A DNA stretch of 64,000 nt from Hymenobacter radiodurans (GTDB lineage: Bacteria > Bacteroidota > Bacteroidia > Cytophagales > Hymenobacteraceae): NCBI RefSeq assembly GCF_004355185.1, contig NZ_CP037922.1, positions 4,310,001 through 4,374,000 of the forward strand. The letters are read 5' to 3'. Positions within the stretch are counted from its first letter, which is position 1; the number at the start of each line of letters is the position of its first letter. Position numbers and translations under genes: made by a program. This document shows, piece by piece, positions 9,968 to 18,943 of this stretch. The notes beneath the pieces were generated by a model. The model had not been told where the DNA came from. It searched no databases and was given only the letters and a program-made list of their open reading frames with translations.

Positions 9968-10731
9968 GGGCGGGAAGGCGGGGAAACGGGTTGAAAGTAA
10001 AAATCGGCCGTAACGGCGCTGGTAAGCTGCTCAGTCGAGCACGGTACAAGTTCAGAACGCGGCGAAAGCATAAATGGTTTATAGCCCAGCTCCGCCAGCA
10101 AATTAACAACCGCTTGCCGATTCTCCAGACCATTCAACTCTGTTTGAATAAGTGGCCGAAAGCGGCGCAAGGTGGCCTGTAGATGGCGGAATACTTCGTG
10201 CTCAAAGCCTTCCACGTCGCATTTCACAAAATCCAGGCGAGGCAGATCGGCCAGCAGTTCGTCGGGCACGCGCATGGGTACCTCGTAGGTACGAGCGTAG
10301 CTCTCGTTGGGGTTGGAGGCCGCTACTTTGGTCATGCCGTGGTGCAGTAGACCGTCGCGCTCGGGCGTGCCCATTTGCACAGTCATATTTTGCCCCCCGA
10401 GGGCGTAAGGCAATAACGTCAGGTTGTTGTGGCCACTTAGGCGCACATTGTCCCGCCAGATTTTTTGAAAGTCAGGGATGGGCTCTACGGCCAACACTTG
10501 CCCTTTTACGCCTACCAAGCGGGATAAAGCTACGGAGTAATAGCCTAGGTTTGCGCCAATATCAAGGCATACGAAACCGGGCCGAATGATTTTCTCTAGA
10601 AAAAACAACTCCGGGTATTTTGCCCGTCCCCAGCCTGCGCTCACCAACCCCAAATACACGCGGCTCACGAAGCGGATATAGCGCTCGAAGCCGAGGGCCT
10701 GGACCAATAATTTGCGAAGCTGTTTTACCAT
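9964..10731 (-). CDS. FkbM-family SAM-dependent methyltransferase
   Basis: A 255-residue methyltransferase of the FkbM family, which usually O-methylates sugars or natural products. The SAM-binding motif I is FVCLDIGANLGYYSVALSR near residue 50, followed by VLAVEPIPDF. The motif LDFVKCDVEGFEHEV near residue 165 is the family's second signature. The start MVKQLRKLL at 10731 is chosen over an upstream ATG at 10767 because a TAnnTTTG element (TACCTTTG, minus strand, 10740-10747) lies between the two. That would leave a very short leader. The gene overlaps the DUF4834 gene by four bases. The acceptor is unknown. Confidence 0.85.
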   Translation of the reverse strand: MVKQLRKLLVQALGFERYIRFVSRVYLGLVSAGWGRAKYPELFFLEKIIRPGFVCLDIGANLGYYSVALSRLVGVKGQVLAVEPIPDFQKIWRDNVRLSGHNNLTLLPYALGGQNMTVQMGTPERDGLLHHGMTKVAASNPNESYARTYEVPMRVPDELLADLPRLDFVKCDVEGFEHEVFRHLQATLRRFRPLIQTELNGLENRQAVVNLLAELGYKPFMLSPRSELVPCSTEQLTSAVTADFYFQPVSPPSRP

Positions 10732-10799
10732 AGCAGCGGCAAAGGTAGCACGTCCGGTTACGTGCACGTACTCCCTTGCACATTGCTACGCTCGGTGGC

Positions 10800-11252
10800 T
10801 TACTTTCGGCGCTTGCGGGTGGCTCGCGCCACACCCGCCGCAGCCAGCCCACCAATCAGATACCAAGCTACGGTCATCAGCTTGGTTTGCGGAGTACGGT
10901 TGCTAGGAGCTTCGCCCAAGCCCATAGGGCCGGGCAGCACCACGCCTCCTATCCCAGCGGCTAAGCCGAGCACGATTCCGCGTTGCCAAGCATTTTTGCC
11001 AGTCCCTACCAAGCTGTAGTACAAGCCATTGGACAGCAGGTCGCCGGCCATGGTTAGGTTGAATAGGGTGTCATGGTCGGGCTGGGGGGCATTTGCTTTG
11101 CCCAGCAGCTTGCGCAGGCCGCGCATTCCCAGCACATCCATGCGTGGGGCAGTGTCAGGAATAAAATGACGAGCGGTTTCGTGCACGGCCGTTAGCACAA
11201 CCGCGCCCGCGAAGCCATTACCTAAGGCGCGGACTACAGTAGCAGATTTCAT
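10800..11252 (-). CDS. Hypothetical membrane protein
   Basis: A 150-residue protein I do not recognise. Hydrophobic stretches occur at residues about 12-25 (GFAGAVVLTAVHE), 70-82 (AGDLLSNGLYYSL), 92-108 (RGIVLGLAAGIGGVVLP) and 127-142 (VAWYLIGGLAAAGVA). The C terminus is basic (RATRKRRK). It is probably an inner-membrane protein with about four helices. It stands alone, in the same direction as the FkbM gene and 68 bases upstream of it. Codon use looks like that of its neighbours. No function is proposed. Confidence 0.65.
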   Translation of the reverse strand: MKSATVVRALGNGFAGAVVLTAVHETARHFIPDTAPRMDVLGMRGLRKLLGKANAPQPDHDTLFNLTMAGDLLSNGLYYSLVGTGKNAWQRGIVLGLAAGIGGVVLPGPMGLGEAPSNRTPQTKLMTVAWYLIGGLAAAGVARATRKRRK

Positions 11253-11380
11253 GTGGCAGGAGGTTCAAGATCAAGTTAAGTACGGCTATGGAGGCCAGAT
11301 GCTTTTTCCAAACGCATAAGCGCTGCGGCACGTTGCCCGGCTCTGGGTAGCGGCTGAGGTTAGAAAAAAGCCCCCCAGCC

Positions 11381-11412
11381 TTGCACTAGTTTCCGGCTGC
11401 TGCCTATCTTTG
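11381..11412 (+). promoter_or_regulatory. Promoter of the tRNA-Thr gene
   Basis: TTG at 11381-11383 and TATCTTTG at 11405-11412 are 21 bases apart, fitting the Bacteroidetes -33/-7 pattern (TTTG, then TAnnTTTG). The -7 box ends 29 bases before the tRNA. Confidence 0.55.
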
Positions 11413-11441
11413 TTGGCCTGAGCAGCTAGTGTTCAGCAGAC

Positions 11442-11514
11442 GCCTCTTTAGCTCAGTTGGTAGAGCAGCTCATTCGTAATGAGCAGGTCGTTGGTTCGAG
11501 TCCAATAAGAGGCT
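11442..11514 (+). tRNA. tRNA-Thr (anticodon CGT)
   Basis: The sequence folds as a 73-nt cloverleaf. The acceptor stem is GCCTCTT with AAGAGGC, the D arm contains TAGCTCAGTTGGTAGAGCA, and the anticodon stem is GCTCA/TGAGC. The loop TTCGTAA has anticodon CGT at 11475-11477. The T arm carries GGTTCGAGTCC. The discriminator is T and the 3' CCA is not encoded. It reads ACG codons. A promoter precedes it and a terminator follows at once, so it is a single-gene unit. Confidence 0.95.
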
Positions 11515-11520
11515 CTTCGT

Positions 11521-11562
11521 AAAAAAGCCCCAGAGTCGCGGATGCGCCTTGGGGGCTTTTTT
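11521..11562. terminator. Intrinsic terminator after tRNA-Thr
   Basis: AAAAAAGCCCC (11521-11531) pairs with GGGGCTTTTTT (11552-11562) around a 20-base loop. It serves the tRNA and may also serve the convergent histidine kinase gene. Confidence 0.75.
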
Positions 11563-11607
11563 CTTGCGCCGCTGTTTAGCTGAGCAATGCCATTGGGATT
11601 CTAAAAA

Positions 11608-14600
11608 TCAGCGCCGGAAGTACACGGTGAAGGTAGAGCCCACGCCCACCTCGCTTTCCACCTCAATTTTGCCCCCCGCGTTCTCCATTATCTTCTTCAC
11701 CATGTACAGCCCAATGCCGGAGCCCTCTACATGGGTGTGGTAGCGCTGAAACATGGTAAACAACTGCCGCTCCCGCGTCAGGTCGAGGCCCAGGCCGTTG
11801 TCTTGCACTTGCATAACATCATATGCAGCCTCCGTGTGGCAACTAATCCGCACACGGGCCGGACGGTTGGGGTAGCGGTATTTGAAGGCGTTGCTCAACA
11901 GATTATACACTATCGAGCGCAGGTTTTTCTTTGAGAAGGAAAGCGTGGGGCAGCTGTCTACGTCTACTTCCAGCTCTGCCTCCGCCTGCTCCATCAGAGG
12001 CAGCAAATCAAGCCGAACCCCCTCTATCACGTCGGCTACATCAATAGTTATGGCGGGCTGATCGTGCTCCTTTTGCAGCTTCGATACTTCCGTCAGGTGG
12101 TCGATGGTCGTTTTGAAACGATCAACGGCACCATGCATCAACGACAGAATGAAGTTTACGTCGCCCTCCTGACTGCTGGGGGCAATTGTTGTTGCAACGC
12201 GTGCAGCAAGCCCTCAATGTTGGTAATCGGCGCTTTCAGATCGTGGGAGGCGGTATAGATGAAATTATCCAAGTCCACATTGGTGCGGCGGAGCTGGTCG
12301 TTGGTGGTTTCCAGCTCTGCATTGGCAGCGGTCAGCTCTTCGGCCAGCATCTGCGTCTGTTGTCGGCTGGTTTCCGTAGCCTGACGCGCCTCCACAGCCT
12401 CCGTAACATCCGTGACCATGGAGAAAAATCCGAGCACCTGTCCTCCCCGGATATCCGGCACGTAACTCGTTCTTATGTATCGAACAAAATCTTCCCGATA
12501 GGGCATTCTTGCCTCAAAATCCAGCCGCTCTCCCGCCAAGGCCCGCTCAATGTAGTGGGTTACTCCTTGGTAGGCCTTGTCGCCTATTACTTCATAGATA
12601 AGGCGGTTTACCAAGGTTTCCGGCCGTTGTTTAAACCATACATTGTAGGCCTCATTAGCAAACTGATAGCGCTGTTCCTGATCTATATAGCTGATCAGAA
12701 CCGGCAAAGCATCCGTGATAAGGCGCAGCTTTTGGGTGCTGGCCTCACTCGCCTGGCGAGCCGCTACCTGCTCCGTTACCTCAAAGGCAAACACGAGCAC
12801 CCCATCAATCTGTCCGTGCTCATCATATCGAGCCTGTTGAATAAAATTGAAGTAACGGTCTTCCAGCACTCCATCTTCCGTACGGGCAAAAGGAATGAGC
12901 AACGCATGCTCTTCGTGAGTGCCCCCTGTTCGTATATACTCCGAAATGTTTCGCCGGCTCGATTACCGATTACTTCTGGCAAGGCCTCATAAATGGACCG
13001 GCCTAGCAGCCGTCTGCGAGGAAATAGTTGCTGGTAGCTAGGATTTACCAGCTCGTAGATGAGGTCAGGACCGTTGAGAATACAAATGGCAGCGGGAGCC
13101 TGCATAAACAGCCGCTCCAAGCGTTGGCGCTGACGCTCGGTTTCGGCTTGGGCGTGCTGTAGTTCTGCTGTGCGCCGTTGTACCCGCCCTTCCAGTTCCG
13201 TGTTGAGCTGTTTAAGTTCTTGCTGGGTGCGAGACAGCTCGGCGTTGTTGGTGAGAAATTCCTCGTTTGCAGCATGAAGCTCTTCATTGGCAGCCGCTAA
13301 CTCCTCATTCAGGTCCTGTACTTGCTGGCGGCTCCGCTCTACCTGTTGGCGGGCTTTTACCTGTGCCGTTACCTCGTAAGCAAACACAAGAATGCCCATA
13401 ATCTGGCCATCCAGATTGCGAGTCGCCTGATAAATAAAGTTATAGTAATTCTCTCCAAGGTCGTTGGTGCCGGTGTTGGCATGATCGAGCTGCACCAGCA
13501 TTTCTTGAGCGTAGAATGTTTCGCCAGTACGAAAAACCTTATCGAGCAAGCCAAAAATCGGTTGCCCGGCCAGCTCCGGCATCGCCTCACGGATAGTCCG
13601 CCCCACTAAAGTGCGCTCGCCTACCAGCTGCTGGTAGGCAGGATTGACGAGGCTAAACCGGTGCTCAGGACCTTCAAATATGCAGATCATGGCCGGTACC
13701 TGCATAAAAATACTGTGTAGCTGCTGGCGCTGGAGGTCGGTTTCGGCCCGAGCTATTTCCGCCTGATGCGTAGCCGCCGCCAATTCGAGATTGGTAGTTG
13801 CCAACTGTTGGTTTAAGCCCTGCAACTGAGCTTCATCCTGCTCCATTTGCCGACGCGTCTGCACCAGCTCGCTCACCTCGTAGGCAAAGACCAGAATGCC
13901 ATCAATAGTGCCCGAGGTATCGCGGGTAGCTTGGTTGATGAAGTTGAAATAGCGCGGATTGGGCCCTTCGTAGTCGGCCTGAGAGAAGTGAATAGGAATC
14001 TCGTTGCCGTAAAAGGTCTCACCCGTGCGATACACCTCATCGAGTAAACCAAAAAAAGGCTCGCTTTCCAGCTCCGGGAGCGCTTCCCGGATGGTTTTGC
14101 CCAGCAGCTGTCGCCCCCCAAATAATTGATGATAGAGCGGATTGGCAACGGTAAAAATATACGTAGGCCCGGAGAGGCGGGCAATGCAGGCCGGAGCCTG
14201 GTTAAACAGCGTATCCAACTGCTGGCGCTGTGTTTCGACGCGGGCGAGTCCCTCCAACTCCTGGCGCTGACTTTCGCGGCGGGAAAGCTCTACGGCACTC
14301 CAATCCTGATCGGCGGTATTAGTGAAGCTTACTACCAGCTGCTCTCCACCGCGCTGAGCGGCCAGATGAAAGAAGTTGTCGAGTCCGCCGACCTGATAGG
14401 TAGTTTTGTACTGGTCGGGGCTGCCGGTTTCAAATACCTGCCGGTAGAAGGCCAAGACCCCGTTGGACAATGCATCGGGGAAGTGAGTTTTTATTGTGGC
14501 GTAGGGCTGCTCAAGCGGCCCCACCATGCGCAGTCCGGCCGGATTGATGTAGTCAATTGTAAAATCTACAATCTCTTCGCTTCCAGCCTTATAGACCGGC

Positions 14601-14716
14601 GAAAGTAGATTGACAGCCGTCAGGGATATATCTAGTAGCGTGTGCAGCAGAGCACTAGGATTGGATAAGGCAGGCAACGGCACGGGCATATCGGGCATAG
14701 CAAATGCGGAAAACAC
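11608..14716 (-). CDS. Multi-PAS sensor histidine kinase (two frameshifts as read)
   Basis: A hybrid-free sensor kinase of about 1036 residues after correction. An N-terminal PAS-like domain (1-150) is followed by three very similar PAS units at about 165-285, 332-455 and 534-660. Each unit has an AP-x-x-I segment, a VNPxYQQL segment, a GETFY-like stretch and a YFNFIxQAxR...DGxLVFAxEV end. A fourth, different PAS sits at about 680-795. Coiled-coil linkers rich in Q, E, L and A separate the units. The phosphoacceptor is TASHDLKAPI. The ATPase domain has NLLSNAFKY, DNGLGLD and GSGIGLY. No transmembrane helix is seen, so sensing is likely cytoplasmic. Frames break at five C, 12922-12926 (restores YEQGGTHEEHALLIPF), and five G, 12178-12182 (restores LPPSSQEGDVNFI). 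No response regulator gene is adjacent. Confidence 0.85.
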
Positions 14717-14783
14717 TAAACTAAGCTGCTAAAAGGGGGGTTCTTAAGAGACAGTTTTGACTGCTGGGGGCTTTTTTCATGTA

Positions 14784-15229
14784 TCAGCGAACAGATGCGG
14801 TACTCCCAGGCTGACACTGCTGACAGACCCCCGTCATCAGGTATTCGCGCGATGTTGCCTGAAAGCCCCCGGCAGCGCTACAGCCGGAATAGCCACTTGG
14901 TTGAGGCAATACGTGTGCAAGCAGGCGGAGCACTTAAAGTGCACATGATCATCGGTGTGGGCGTGGCGGGCGCATTCGCGCGAGCAAAGTGCATAGCGCA
15001 GAATATCAGTGTTGTCGATAACGCGATGAATTACCCCTTTTTCCTCGAAGGTTTTCAGGGTTCGATACAAGGTAATACGATCGGTGTTGGCATCTAGGCC
15101 TTGCTCCAGATCATGACTGGATTGGGCGTAGGTTTTGGCCAAGAACGCCCGCAATACAGCCCGCCGCACGGGCGTTTGGCGCAGTCCGTGTTGGGCGAGC
15201 AAGGCAGTAGCAGAATCGGCAGCGGACAT
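14784..15229 (-). CDS. Fur-family metal-responsive repressor (one frameshift as read)
   Basis: A Fur-family regulator, 148 residues after correction. It has the N-terminal winged helix (RQTPVRRAVLRAFL, DRITLYRTLKTFEEKG) and a metal-binding dimerisation domain with ARHAHTDDHVHFKC. A CxxC pair follows in FKCSACLHTYC, and a second is expected at the C terminus. As read, the frame ends early. An extra base at five C, 14866-14870, continues LPGGF into EYLMTGVCQQC, the normal second CxxC, and the stop is then at 14784. Without it the protein lacks the second zinc cysteine pair. The sequence suits Zur or PerR as well as Fur; the metal cannot be assigned. Confidence 0.85.
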
Positions 15230-15369
15230 AAGTATTCGAAAATGTTAACGCATAAGCGCAATTACCGGCGGTTTCGTTCGGCTAGTGAATGGTAAAAATA
15301 CGACCTGATATCGTTGCGAGGTTCCTTACTCATGGGGGCAAAGCCGCAGCGGCCGAAGCGATTGTATTA

Positions 15370-15402
15370 AAAAAGGCCTGCTTCATGGAAGCAGGCCTTT
15401 TT
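15370..15402. terminator. Intrinsic terminator after the fasciclin gene
   Basis: A perfect 15-bp stem, AAAAAGGCCTGCTTC with its complement, closes an ATG loop. It lies downstream of the minus-strand fasciclin stop. Unlike most terminators here, it does not contain the GCCCCC motif. Confidence 0.85.
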
Positions 15403-15424
15403 CACTGGACAATAAACAAGCAGT

Positions 15425-15961
15425 TTATTTGGCGGGCATCAAAACCGCATCAATGGAGTGCACAGTTCCGTTGGTAGCCTTGATATCGGGAGTTGTCACG
15501 GTAGCAGTGCCGCCCTTCGCATCGCGAATAGTAACAGTGCCGCCTTGCAGACTCACGGTAAGCGATTCACCCTGAACCGTTTTGATTGTTTGACCATCTT
15601 TCAGGTCCGCCGCCATTACATTGCCGGGCACTACGTGATAGGTCAGGATTTTAGTGAGCTGCTTTTTGTTCGCAGGCTTCAGCAGGTTATCTACTGTTCC
15701 AGCCGGCAGCTTTTCGAAGGCCGCATTATCGGGGGCAAATACAGTAAATGGTCCTTTGGCTTTCGCTTGTTCAGCTAAGCCCGCAGCCTTCAGCGCAGTT
15801 AATAAAGTAGTATGCTCAGTTGATAAAGCGGCACTGGCAGCTAAATCTTTTTGGGTTGAAGTAGCCGTGGCGGCAGGGGCCGTTGTCATGGTCTGGGCGG
15901 TGGCGATGCCGGTAGTGCCTACAAGAGCAAATGCGCTGAGGATGATGAGTTTCTTTTTCAT
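15425..15961 (-). CDS. Exported fasciclin-domain protein
   Basis: A 178-residue protein with a Sec signal peptide (MKKKLIILSAFALVGTTGIATA, cleavage near residue 22) and one fasciclin (FAS1) domain. Family motifs are HTTLLTALKAAGL, GPFTVFAPDNAAFEKLP, the central ILTYHVVPG and the C-terminal NGTVHSIDAVLMP. Such proteins are secreted or surface-exposed and often act in adhesion or stress, but the partner is unknown. It is a single-gene unit with its own terminator. Length fits a one-domain member. Confidence 0.9.
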   Translation of the reverse strand: MKKKLIILSAFALVGTTGIATAQTMTTAPAATATSTQKDLAASAALSTEHTTLLTALKAAGLAEQAKAKGPFTVFAPDNAAFEKLPAGTVDNLLKPANKKQLTKILTYHVVPGNVMAADLKDGQTIKTVQGESLTVSLQGGTVTIRDAKGGTATVTTPDIKATNGTVHSIDAVLMPAK

Positions 15962-16114
15962 AGTGAAAGTGGATGGTAGAAAAGTATTGAATGACAGTAC
16001 AACTGCTAAGTGGCCGAATGGTTGAGATTAATTTATTTTAATCTCCTTGTAATCAGCCTTTTCCCCCTCCTCTCACTATCTAAACTCCGTTAGTTCTTGC
16101 ATGTAGGAGATCAT

Positions 16115-16186
16115 AAAAAGCCCCCGGGGCACAAAAAAAGCCAGACGTGACAGCGTCTGGCTTTTTTTGTGCCCCGGGGGCTTTTT
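16115..16186. terminator. Very long perfect hairpin terminator
   Basis: Two 33-base arms (16115-16147 and 16154-16186) are perfectly complementary around a TGACAG loop. The stem contains two stacked terminator-like units: an outer AAAAAGCCCCCGGGGCAC and an inner AAAAAAAGCCAGACG. It lies directly after the stop of the minus-strand Ser/Gly-rich protein gene. Confidence 0.85.
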
Positions 16187-16192
16187 TACAAC

Positions 16193-16966
16193 CTACAGGC
16201 TGCTGTCATAATCAGATGAGCTGGCTGAGCTGCTGCCCATACCACCCCGATAGCCCGACTGGTTGCCGGAAGACGAACCGTAGTCGCTGCCACTGCTGCT
16301 ACCTGAGCGGTAGCTGCTGCCGCTGCTTGGGGCCGGACGGTAGCCGGAATTAGATTTGTCGGAATCGGAGCTGTAGCTGCCGCTCGAACCGTAGCTGCTG
16401 CCGGAACCAGAGCCGTAGCTACCGCCTGAGCCGTAGTTGCTGGAGCCGTAGCTACCCTTAGAGCCATATTTGGCCGACTCGGAGCTAACTGAGCCGCGGT
16501 ATCCTGATTTATCTTTTTTGCCACTCTTGCCTTTGTAAGACTTGTAGCCTTTGTCGCTGCTCTTGGAGCGCAACGCCAGCCAGCTTAAGCCACCAATAAG
16601 CAGGGCACCACCCACAATCTGCTGGGTAGTGGTCAGCTTGCCGAACTGGCTGGTAGCCTTGCTGCTCAGGTCTTTTACCGACTGGGGAAGTTGGTTGAGC
16701 GTATCATTCAGGCCCAACTGATCAACCCAGTTTTTTACGGCACCAGTGGCACCGCCTTGCTCGCGGTTTTGGTCCTGATTGTAGCTGTCGTTCTGACGAT
16801 TAGAATCATTAGAGCTGCCACTGGCAGTGCTAGCTGAGCCCGCAGCACCTGATGCTTTGGTCGTCGAGCCTGGAGTTGAAGAAGATTTCTGGGAAGAAGC
16901 ACCAGCGTTTGCGCCAGTAGAAGAGGAAGTAGATCCGGGGTTGGGTTGATTTGGCTTGTTTTCCAT
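16193..16966 (-). CDS. Low-complexity Ser/Gly/Tyr-rich protein with a central hydrophobic helix
   Basis: A 257-residue protein I do not recognise. Residues 1-75 are Ser/Asn/Gln/Thr-rich. Residues 75-115 form an amphipathic region (VKNWVDQLGLNDTLNQLPQSVKDLS). One hydrophobic helix follows at about 118-132 (IVGGALLIGGLSWLAL), then a basic Lys/Tyr/Gly stretch (DKGYKSYKGKSGKKDKSGY). The last 100 residues are repeats of Gly-Ser-Ser-Tyr type. The start MENKPNQPN at 16966 is preferred because the upstream in-frame extension has no low-complexity character. A single membrane pass with disordered flanks is likely. The central part resembles the YtxH-like or CsbD-associated stress proteins only vaguely. 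Confidence 0.6.
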   Translation of the reverse strand: MENKPNQPNPGSTSSSTGANAGASSQKSSSTPGSTTKASGAAGSASTASGSSNDSNRQNDSYNQDQNREQGGATGAVKNWVDQLGLNDTLNQLPQSVKDLSSKATSQFGKLTTTQQIVGGALLIGGLSWLALRSKSSDKGYKSYKGKSGKKDKSGYRGSVSSESAKYGSKGSYGSSNYGSGGSYGSGSGSSYGSSGSYSSDSDKSNSGYRPAPSSGSSYRSGSSSGSDYGSSSGNQSGYRGGMGSSSASSSDYDSSL

Positions 16967-17448
16967 AATAGTGGTGAGGGTGATAGAGCGAATAATTACG
17001 TGTGACCGGCGGGTCGCACTAGGGTCTATATCGTATTTACTTGAAGCCGGGTTGCGAATAAGCCCTACTTTTTCTAGAAGCGGGGTCGCAGCTTTCACTC
17101 GTATCCATCAATACGTTAGCCCACCACTGCGTACTCTACCCAGCCTTAAAAACGGACTTTTGTAGCTCGTCACTATTAATTTGGGTGTGAGCTTTAGTAC
17201 AGGACGGCTAGCGGCGTTGGGGACTAATTGACTCAGCTATTTGCGACAGATCAGGACCTAGATGGCCGGCAGCATTCAGCCATACATTGGCCACCTCGAG
17301 CCGACTCGTAGGATGGTTACGGAGCAGATATCGCGTGGGCTCGTAGCAGCTTGAGCTGAACAATTAGGGGATGTCGTGGCTTTTCCTTCGCGAAAGGCAT
17401 CAGCCTCTTTCCGTTTTCTCTTCCAAAAAAGCCCCCAGCGCACCTCCT
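16967..17448. other. Intergenic region, about 480 bp, no clear gene
   Basis: Between the divergent Ser/Gly-rich gene and the SDR gene. A minus-strand reading from 17363 to 17208 gives 51 residues with no start better than TTG and no recognised family. One GCCCCC motif copy lies at 17424-17436 just before the SDR start. No hairpin or RNA gene is evident. Confidence 0.4.
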
Positions 17449-18183
17449 ATGTCCAAACGGTTCGAAAACAAAGTATGCATCGTTACCGGAGCCACCTCAG
17501 GTATTGGTCGGGCGGTGGCTGTGCAACTCGGGCGCGAGGGCGGCTGCGTAGTAGTGCTGGGGCGTACTACTGAGGAGGGACGCGAAGTGGTGAGCGAAAT
17601 CAAAGCGGCCGGTGGCGAGGCACTTTTTATTCGGACGGATGTGGGCAAAGACGCTCACCTCCAAGCCGCCGTTCGCAAAACCCTGGCGCGCTGGCACAGA
17701 GTAGATGTGCTCATTAATAATGCCGCCGAAATGACCTATGTGCCTTTGGTAGATTTGCCCCCCAAGGACTGGGATGCCCTCATGAATGTAAATATGCGGG
17801 CCCTGTTTCGGCTTTGTCAGCTCTGTCTGCCGCACATGAAGCACGGTAGCATTGTGACAGTCAGCTCCGTGCACGCTCACCAGACAACGGCTAATGTAGT
17901 GCCTTACGCTACCAGCAAGGGCGCGATGGAAGCATTTGTACGCGGCCTCAGTCAGGAAATTAAGCATACCCAAGCTCGCATCAATGCCGTAGCGCCCGGC
18001 GCAGTAGATACCCCCATGCTCTGGGACAACCCGAATGTGAAAAGTGGCCGCGAGAAGATAACCGGCCAAGTAGGTAGCCCCGAAGAATTGGCAGCGGCCA
18101 TCTGCTTTCTGGCCGCCGCTGAGTCCAGCTTCATCAATGGTACGACCTTGGTTGCGGACGGCGGCCGACTTGCTGCGCTATAA
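17449..18183 (+). CDS. Short-chain dehydrogenase/reductase
   Basis: A 244-residue classical SDR. The NAD(P)-binding motif TGATSGIG is at residues 14-21, the NNAAE element near residue 90, the catalytic Ser in VTVSSVHA near 140, and the YxxxK pair in YATSKGAM near 155. The C terminus GTTLVADGGRLAAL is typical. These enzymes reduce or oxidise alcohols and ketones; the substrate is unknown. The start at 17449 (MSKRFENK) fits the family, while an upstream in-frame ATG would add 26 residues not seen in relatives. It stands alone. Confidence 0.9.
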   Translation: MSKRFENKVCIVTGATSGIGRAVAVQLGREGGCVVVLGRTTEEGREVVSEIKAAGGEALFIRTDVGKDAHLQAAVRKTLARWHRVDVLINNAAEMTYVPLVDLPPKDWDALMNVNMRALFRLCQLCLPHMKHGSIVTVSSVHAHQTTANVVPYATSKGAMEAFVRGLSQEIKHTQARINAVAPGAVDTPMLWDNPNVKSGREKITGQVGSPEELAAAICFLAAAESSFINGTTLVADGGRLAAL

Positions 18184-18202
18184 AGTTTAGCCGTCCATAA
18201 CG

Positions 18203-18253
18203 AAATAAAGGCTGGGGGGCTTTTTCAGTTGAAAAAGCCCCCAGCCTTTATTT
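18203..18253. terminator. Bidirectional terminator after the SDR gene
   Basis: A 23-24 base stem closes an AGTT loop. It is perfect except that the left arm has six G (18214-18219) and the right arm has five C (18238-18242). It serves the SDR gene and the convergent metallopeptidase-like gene, and is an inverted pair of the dispersed motif. Confidence 0.85.
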
Positions 18254-18266
18254 ATATACTAGAGCT

Positions 18267-18626
18267 TCATCCGCGGGCGCCCTTGTGCATATGCTCAGGA
18301 TCGGGAAGAGGCTTGTTGCCGGCGTAGAGGTGGGCATCAAGGCGACCGGCGAGGCGGGCTTCGGCCTCAAAACGGTTGTTAAAGTATCCTACCCGCGCCG
18401 ATTCGACCAAGTACTTCCATAAGAACTTGGCAGGCCCGTGCTCCCGAAACTGGCGGATGTGGCACATCTCGTGGGCCACCCAATACGGGTCCTGCAAAAA
18501 CTCGTCGCGAGTGGTCCCACTTAGGTGAATACTATTGCCCAAAACCATAGCCACACTCCGCGACTGCAGCACGATGCGAGCGATGCGAGCGAGAGGAGAG
18601 TTCTCAATAATTCGAGGCGGCTTCAT
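18267..18626 (-). CDS. Small DUF4157-like metallopeptidase-type protein
   Basis: A 119-residue protein with an HExxH zinc-protease signature (VAHEMCHIRQFREHG) near residues 51-65 and a downstream Glu in FEAEARLAGR that could be the third ligand. The layout resembles short DUF4157-like proteins of Bacteroidetes, which are putative zinc peptidases with no proven activity. No signal peptide is seen. The start at MKPPRIIENSPL (18626) is preferred; an upstream in-frame ATG at 18659 is possible. It converges on the SDR gene. Confidence 0.7.
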   Translation of the reverse strand: MKPPRIIENSPLARIARIVLQSRSVAMVLGNSIHLSGTTRDEFLQDPYWVAHEMCHIRQFREHGPAKFLWKYLVESARVGYFNNRFEAEARLAGRLDAHLYAGNKPLPDPEHMHKGARG

Positions 18627-18943
18627 GGGCAAGAATTTGGGCGGCGTAGTATACGCCAAACGTTGAGCTTTGAGTCATGGTTCAGCTATAATTTTACGCT
18701 TATAAATTTATACTATTAGAAGTTTATTCATCCAATTAGGAGGTAAAACTTGGATACCCAATTTTTTATGGCTTAGCTTTAACCTATAGGGCTGGTTATA
18801 ATCGGTCGGTTATGCCCCCTAAACAACTGCTTTTTCACCCCTTTTTTCCTGGACAATCAGTCCACCCTTTTCGCTCATACGACCCACCTTTTCGCCGCTT
18901 GCGGCTACGCCCGAAAATCGATTTTGCTCCCCTACGACGGACA
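18627..18943. other. AT-rich divergent intergenic region
   Basis: About 317 bp between divergent genes, with an AT-rich core around 18680-18790 that probably holds both promoters. An in-frame ATG at 18812 upstream of the NlpC/P60 gene gives a basic, Pro-rich leader without a signal peptide, so I treat it as non-coding. Confidence 0.4.

Noticed and set aside
12186..12992. A 268-codon plus-strand reading over the histidine kinase
   Set aside because: Antisense to a well-supported kinase; its composition is that of an antisense frame and it has no recognisable domain.
17208..17363. A 51-residue minus-strand reading in the gap before the SDR gene
   Set aside because: Only a TTG start, no promoter and no family; kept as part of the intergenic description.
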